Positions 5,063 through 8,540 of a DNA stretch of 8,540 nucleotides are shown in pieces. A model generated the notes under the pieces. The model was given only the letters and a program-made list of their open reading frames with translations. It made no database searches and was not told the origin of the DNA. Within the stretch, counting starts at the first letter, position 1; each line of letters opens with the position of its first letter. The position numbers and the translations under genes were made by a program. This DNA is from JBBRHF01 sp038223055 (GTDB lineage Bacteria; Actinomycetota; Actinomycetes; JACCUZ01). Location: positions 1 to 8,540 of the forward strand of contig JBBRHF010000181.1 of assembly GCA_038223055.1 (NCBI GenBank), written 5' to 3'.

Positions 5063-6763
5063 CTAGAGGAAGATCAGGGACAGGGCGGCGGTCATGCCCA
5101 GCGCGGAGAAGCCGAGCAAGGCGGGCGACTCCCACCACTTGCGGCTGCGTCGGGCGATGGCGGGGTCGGGGGCTGCGGGGTCGGGGATGCCGTAGACCAG
5201 CCCGGCCAGCTCCTCCCGCGACTTGGGTGGCGTGACCAGGGTGACCGCCACGGTCACGATCGCATCGACAACGAAGGCCGCGATGGCACCGTAGAAGTTG
5301 GCCATCTGGGCGTTGATCTTGTCGTGCGCCAGCACGTCGCCGCCGGGGTAGAAGTAACCGATGCGGAAGGACGCGAAGTGCATGACCGCGGCCGCCAACG
5401 TCCCGGCGGCCAGGCCGTAGACACCGGACTTCGGCGACGTCCGCTTCCAGAACATCGCGATAATGAAGGTGGCGAACAGGGGTGCGTTGAAGTAGGAGAA
5501 CAGCAGCTGGATGTAGTTCATGATGTTGTTGTAGCCGGCCGCGATAAAGGCGGTCCCGACGCCGATGAAGATGCCGATCACCGTGACCACCCGGCCGACC
5601 AGCAGGTAGTAGGCGTCGGGTTTGTCCTTGACCACGTAGGGTCGCCAGACGTCGTAGGTCCACACCGTGTTGAACGAGCTGACATTGGCGGCCATGCCGG
5701 CCATGAACGCCGCCAGCAGTCCGGTCAGCGCGATCCCCAGAACACCGTTGGGCAGCAGCTGGTCCATGAGCTGCGGGATCGCGTCGTTGAAGGTTGCGTC
5801 GCCCTTGCCGGTGCCGCCGATGTTGTTCACCAGGACCAGGGCGATCAGGCCGGGGATGATGGTCAAGCCGGGAATGAAGATCTTGGGGATGGCGCCGATC
5901 AGCGGGGTCCGCTGCGCCGCCGAGAGATCCTTGGCGGACAGGGCCCGCTGCACCTCGGCGAAGTTGGTGGTCCAGTAGCCGAAGGAGAGCACGAAGCCCA
6001 GGCCGAAGACGATGCCGATCCAGTCACCGAGCGGGTTGGTCCAGCCCCCGACCCCGACCCCGCCCCACTGGTCGAAGGCGGCCGAGCCGATCTTGGTCTC
6101 GCCCACCTTGTCCTTGAGCCCGCTGTAGCCACCGACCACGTGCAGGCCGACGACGACGATGGGGACCAGCCCGGCGATGATGACGAAGAACTGCAGCACC
6201 TCGTTGTAGATGGCCCCGGAGAGCCCGCCCAGGGTGATGTAGACGAGCACGAACCCGGCCCCGACGACGATCGCAATCCACAGCGGCCAGCCCAGCAGAC
6301 CCCTGATGACGAGAGCCAGCGCGTAGAGGTTCACCCCGGCGATCAGCACGGCGGACGCCGCGAACGTCAAGGCGTTGAACAGGTGCGCGTTGCGGTCGAA
6401 ACGGCGCCGCAGGTATTCCGGGACGCTGTGCACGCGCGAGCCGTAGTAGAACGGCATCATCACCAGGCCGAGGAAGACCATGGCGGGCACGGCGCCGATC
6501 CAATAGAAGTGCACGGTCGCCACGCCGTACTGCGCGCCGTTCGCGGCCATGCCGAGGATCTCGATGGCACCCAGGTTGGCCGAGATGAAGGCCAGCCCCG
6601 TCACCCAGGCCGGCAGCGAGCGTCCGGACAGGAAGAAGTCCTCGCTCGTCGCGATGGCGCGCTTGGCAAGCACGCCGATCGCGATGACGATCGTGAAGTA
6701 GATCGCGAGGATGCTGTAGTCCAGGGCGTTGACGTCGAGCAACTTGGCCGCGTAAACGGACAC
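5063..6763 (-). CDS. Sodium:solute symporter family (SSS) transporter
   Basis: The protein has 566 residues and about 13-14 hydrophobic segments spread over its length, typical of the SSS/SGLT family, which couples solute uptake to sodium. Family blocks are EDFFLSGRSLPAWVTGLAFISAN (41-63), the loop VHSVPEYLRRRF (111-122), ITLGGLSGAIYNEVLQFF (176-193), the YWTTNFAEVQRALSAKD block (263-279), Lys294 in AIPKIF, and MAGMAANVSSFNTVW (354-368). Ser362-Ser363 correspond to the pair that coordinates sodium in the Vibrio galactose symporter. Where, from memory, sugar carriers read SANxSAEQF, this protein has SANLGAIEI, so the substrate need not be a sugar. The start is GTG 6763, with GGAGG (6769-6773) 5 nt upstream; the next GTG upstream overlaps that site. 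It is followed by the 87-residue membrane gene. An antisense frame open over 5039-7234 is a shadow. Confidence 0.9.
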   Translation of the reverse strand: MSVYAAKLLDVNALDYSILAIYFTIVIAIGVLAKRAIATSEDFFLSGRSLPAWVTGLAFISANLGAIEILGMAANGAQYGVATVHFYWIGAVPAMVFLGLVMMPFYYGSRVHSVPEYLRRRFDRNAHLFNALTFAASAVLIAGVNLYALALVIRGLLGWPLWIAIVVGAGFVLVYITLGGLSGAIYNEVLQFFVIIAGLVPIVVVGLHVVGGYSGLKDKVGETKIGSAAFDQWGGVGVGGWTNPLGDWIGIVFGLGFVLSFGYWTTNFAEVQRALSAKDLSAAQRTPLIGAIPKIFIPGLTIIPGLIALVLVNNIGGTGKGDATFNDAIPQLMDQLLPNGVLGIALTGLLAAFMAGMAANVSSFNTVWTYDVWRPYVVKDKPDAYYLLVGRVVTVIGIFIGVGTAFIAAGYNNIMNYIQLLFSYFNAPLFATFIIAMFWKRTSPKSGVYGLAAGTLAAAVMHFASFRIGYFYPGGDVLAHDKINAQMANFYGAIAAFVVDAIVTVAVTLVTPPKSREELAGLVYGIPDPAAPDPAIARRSRKWWESPALLGFSALGMTAALSLIFL

Positions 6764-6822
6764 GGGCACCTCCGAATCGCCAGGCTCGCCACGACGACGC
6801 AGCCGTGGGCCATGATGCCCCA

Positions 6823-6836
6823 GAAACGTGCGTTTC
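6823..6836. promoter_or_regulatory. Inverted repeat upstream of the symporter, candidate operator
   Basis: GAAACG-TG-CGTTTC has perfect 6-bp arms around a 2-bp centre and lies about 60 bp upstream of the symporter GTG. On the minus strand a weak promoter could flank it: TTCTCG, then an 18-nt spacer containing most of the palindrome, then CATCAT. That is a common repressor position. The matching place in the relic copy (near 4411-4424) does not keep the palindrome. No regulator gene is in the window. Confidence 0.35.
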
Positions 6837-6841
6837 GAGAA

Positions 6842-6856
6842 CTCCCACGCCGGGAG
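6842..6856 (-). terminator. Short GC-rich hairpin after coaE
   Basis: CTCCC (6842-6846) and GGGAG (6852-6856) form a 5-bp stem with a 5-nt loop, about 32 nt beyond the coaE stop codon. On the minus strand TTCTC follows. It may weakly terminate coaE transcription ahead of the symporter promoter, but the stem is short and there is no T-run. Confidence 0.25.
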
Positions 6857-6887
6857 AACGACGGTCGGTTTGTGAACAACCCGCTGG

Positions 6888-7481
6888 CTAGCAACGCGCT
6901 TCGAGGCCGCGCCAGAGTCGCTCCACCTGGCCTTCCAGGTCCTCCCACGACCCATCGTTGTCGACGACCACGTCGGCGACCGCGACCCGCTCCTGACGTG
7001 TCGCCTGCGCCGCCATGCGAGCCCGCGCGTCCTGGTCGGGCATCCCCCGCTCCCCCACCAGGCGCCGCAGCTGGGTCTGTTCGGCCGCGTCCACCACCAC
7101 CACCACGTCGTACGCCGACGCCAGCCCGTTCTCAACCAGCAGCGGCACGTCGTGAACGACGACGGCGTCGTCGGGGGCGGCTGCCATCAGCTGCGCCGAG
7201 CGCCTCGCGACGTAGGGGTGCACGATCGCGTTGAGGGCGGCCAGCCGGGCTGGGTCGGCGAAGACGATCCGACCCAGCCGGGGCCGGTCCAGCGTCCCCT
7301 CCGGGCCCAGCACCTCCGGGCCGAACTCCGCCGCCACCCGGTCCAGCTCGGGCGTGCCTGGTTCTAGGGCCTCCCGGGCGATAGCATCCGCGTCGATCAC
7401 GACCGCGCCGTACGACGAGAGCAGCCGGGCCACGGCGCTCTTCCCCGACCCGATGCCACCGGTCAACCCGACCTTGATCAC
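6888..7481 (-). CDS. coaE: Dephospho-CoA kinase
   Basis: CoaE phosphorylates the 3'-hydroxyl of the ribose in dephospho-CoA with ATP, the last step of coenzyme A synthesis, in the cytoplasm. The protein has 197 residues (the E. coli enzyme has about 206). It has the P-loop GGIGSGKS (8-15), DADAIAR (30-36), the HDVPLLVENG block (110-119), RxxAQATRQER in the lid/adenine region (155-165) and the C-terminal DNDGSWEDLEGQVERLW (174-190). There is no C-terminal GrpB-like domain of the kind fused to mycobacterial CoaE. The start is GTG 7481, which gives the canonical MIKVGLTGG opening. The longer frame upstream to 7640 is antisense-like Arg/Gly-rich sequence overlapping the previous gene. The GTG shares a GTGA overlap with the acyltransferase stop, so translation is probably coupled. 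Its C-terminal motif recurs in the relic at 4480-4545. Confidence 0.95.
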   Translation of the reverse strand: MIKVGLTGGIGSGKSAVARLLSSYGAVVIDADAIAREALEPGTPELDRVAAEFGPEVLGPEGTLDRPRLGRIVFADPARLAALNAIVHPYVARRSAQLMAAAPDDAVVVHDVPLLVENGLASAYDVVVVVDAAEQTQLRRLVGERGMPDQDARARMAAQATRQERVAVADVVVDNDGSWEDLEGQVERLWRGLEARC

Positions 7482-8540
7482 CGCGGCACCGTAGCCGGTG
7501 CTGCTGCCCGGCCGCGGCCGGCGACCAGCCAGCGACCCCGGCGACTGGCGGCGGCCGCCAGCGCCTCGAGCGGACCCCGGCCGAACTGCCGCCGCCACAG
7601 AGCGGCGACCAGCAGCGCCACCGTGAGCTGCGCGAGCCACAGGGCGGTCGCGTCAAAGCTGTGCTGAAGGGTCTGCTCCGCCAGCGAAAGCACGTGCGCC
7701 GTGTAGAGGGTCAGCGTCATGCTGCCCGCCGCGACCAGGGGCCATCGGACCGGCTCCGGCAACCGCGGCAACGCGAGCAGAGACAGACCGATCACCGCCA
7801 GCGACGTGCCGCAGGTGTGCACGAGGTCCAACGTGGTGCTGCTGTGCGGGGCGGCGATGAGTTGCCAGCGCCAGTCATCAGTGGGCGTGGTGCCCAGCAG
7901 CCCGATGCGCAGCACGTCGGGCAGCCGGGCGCCCAGCGGGCCCGGCGGCGCGTTGGCCTGCAGGTCGGCCACCCCGCCGGCCGCGGCCAGGGCCAGGGCC
8001 GAAGCGGCCTTGGCGAGTACGGCGACCAGTGCGCCACCGACCAGTAGCCGCGCCGCGACGGCGGGTCGGCCCAGGGCGCTGCGGCCGACGGCGAGCCCGA
8101 CCAGAACGTAGGCGAGCCAGGGCAGCACCGGGTAGGTGCCCGTGAGGAACAGGCCGTCCAGGCCGCCTCGGGGGGGCTCGAGCGGTGCCAGCAGCCGCGC
8201 CGGGTTGCCCGGCACCGGCCCGCTTCGCAGCCAGAAGCTGAGTGCCGGCATCAGGACCACCCACGCGGTCGCCCACGTCCACAGGATCCGGGCCGAGCAA
8301 CCCAGGAAGAGCGTGGCCCCGAGGAACAGGGCGCCGTAGTTGACCAGGATCACCAGAGGCGGCGAGTCGACCAGCCCGAGCAGGACGCCGATCACGATGA
8401 TGACCGCGGCCCGGCAGGCGACACCGGCCCGGGCCGCCCACAGCGCCCGCGCCCGTGGGGGCGACTGGCCGCCGGTCGACAGGGCAAGACCCACCCCTGC
8501 GAGCACCGCGAACAGGGCGGCCGCGCGGCCGGCGGCGACG
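7478..8540 (-). CDS. Multipass acyltransferase-like membrane protein (HGSNAT/DUF418 type), N-terminus beyond the window
   Basis: The frame is open to the right edge, past the GTG at 8506. The extra codons (8507-8539) read VAAGRAAALFA and lead into VLAGVGLALSTGG, so the gene starts outside the window. About 353 residues are visible, with 8-9 hydrophobic segments. Characteristic parts are FAVLAGVGLAL at the left end, the positively charged ARALWAARAGVACRAAVI, VILVNYGALFLGATLF, LTGTYPVLPWLAYVLVGLAVGR and, near the C-terminus, GSMTLTLYTAHVL. This pattern fits the heparan-alpha-glucosaminide N-acetyltransferase-like / DUF418 family of actinobacterial membrane proteins, which are presumed to move acyl groups across the membrane. 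The C-terminal 35 residues are Arg/Ala-rich and cytoplasmic. The stop TGA (7478-7480) overlaps the coaE start. The exact substrate cannot be told. Confidence 0.8.
   Translation of the reverse strand, partial: VAAGRAAALFAVLAGVGLALSTGGQSPPRARALWAARAGVACRAAVIIVIGVLLGLVDSPPLVILVNYGALFLGATLFLGCSARILWTWATAWVVLMPALSFWLRSGPVPGNPARLLAPLEPPRGGLDGLFLTGTYPVLPWLAYVLVGLAVGRSALGRPAVAARLLVGGALVAVLAKAASALALAAAGGVADLQANAPPGPLGARLPDVLRIGLLGTTPTDDWRWQLIAAPHSSTTLDLVHTCGTSLAVIGLSLLALPRLPEPVRWPLVAAGSMTLTLYTAHVLSLAEQTLQHSFDATALWLAQLTVALLVAALWRRQFGRGPLEALAAAASRRGRWLVAGRGRAAAPATVPR

Noticed and set aside
5039..7234. A 731-codon open frame on the plus strand
   Set aside because: It is antisense to the symporter and coaE, both firmly identified. 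The product is a repetitive Asp/Gly/His/Gln-rich string and then Pro/Arg-rich.

Overview
The window is about 8.5 kb of GC-rich DNA. Its genes are densely packed, use GC-ending codons and several start with GTG. The gene content is a class E-type (LAxTG) sorting signal, a DUF4012 protein and an actinobacterial-style multipass acyltransferase. Together these point to a high-GC Gram-positive bacterium (Actinomycetota); I cannot place it to genus.

Left half (1-4271). The 3' end of an unrecognised membrane protein (+) converges on lhgO, an L-2-hydroxyglutarate oxidase-type flavoenzyme (-). Across a divergent promoter region of about 120 bp with two short palindromes follow three plus-strand genes. 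These are a 113-residue three-helix membrane protein, a 595-residue DUF4012 envelope protein with what looks like a leaderless promoter, and a 94-residue secreted protein made of little more than a signal peptide, a Gly/Ser/Ala linker and an LAHTG cell-wall sorting signal. This half looks like the edge of a cell-surface or polysaccharide locus, which is inference.

Right half (4775-8540, all minus strand). In transcription order it holds a 5'-truncated multipass HGSNAT/DUF418-like acyltransferase, coaE (dephospho-CoA kinase, overlapping the acyltransferase by 4 nt), a sodium:solute symporter, and an 87-residue two-helix membrane protein 24 nt behind the symporter. The last pair may be a transporter and a small accessory subunit.

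The most unusual part is the 503-bp convergent gap between the two halves (4272-4774). It contains no convincing intact gene. On the minus strand it carries a decayed, collinear second copy of the coaE-tail / symporter-start junction. The coaE C-terminal motif, the symporter ribosome-binding site and the first symporter codons all recur at nearly the same spacing as in the intact locus, about 2.4 kb away. Next to it, directly behind the 87-residue gene, is a four-to-five-copy 16-bp tandem repeat. I read this as the scar of an old tandem duplication of the coaE-symporter segment that has mostly been deleted. I see no mobile element, CRISPR array, tRNA or rRNA.
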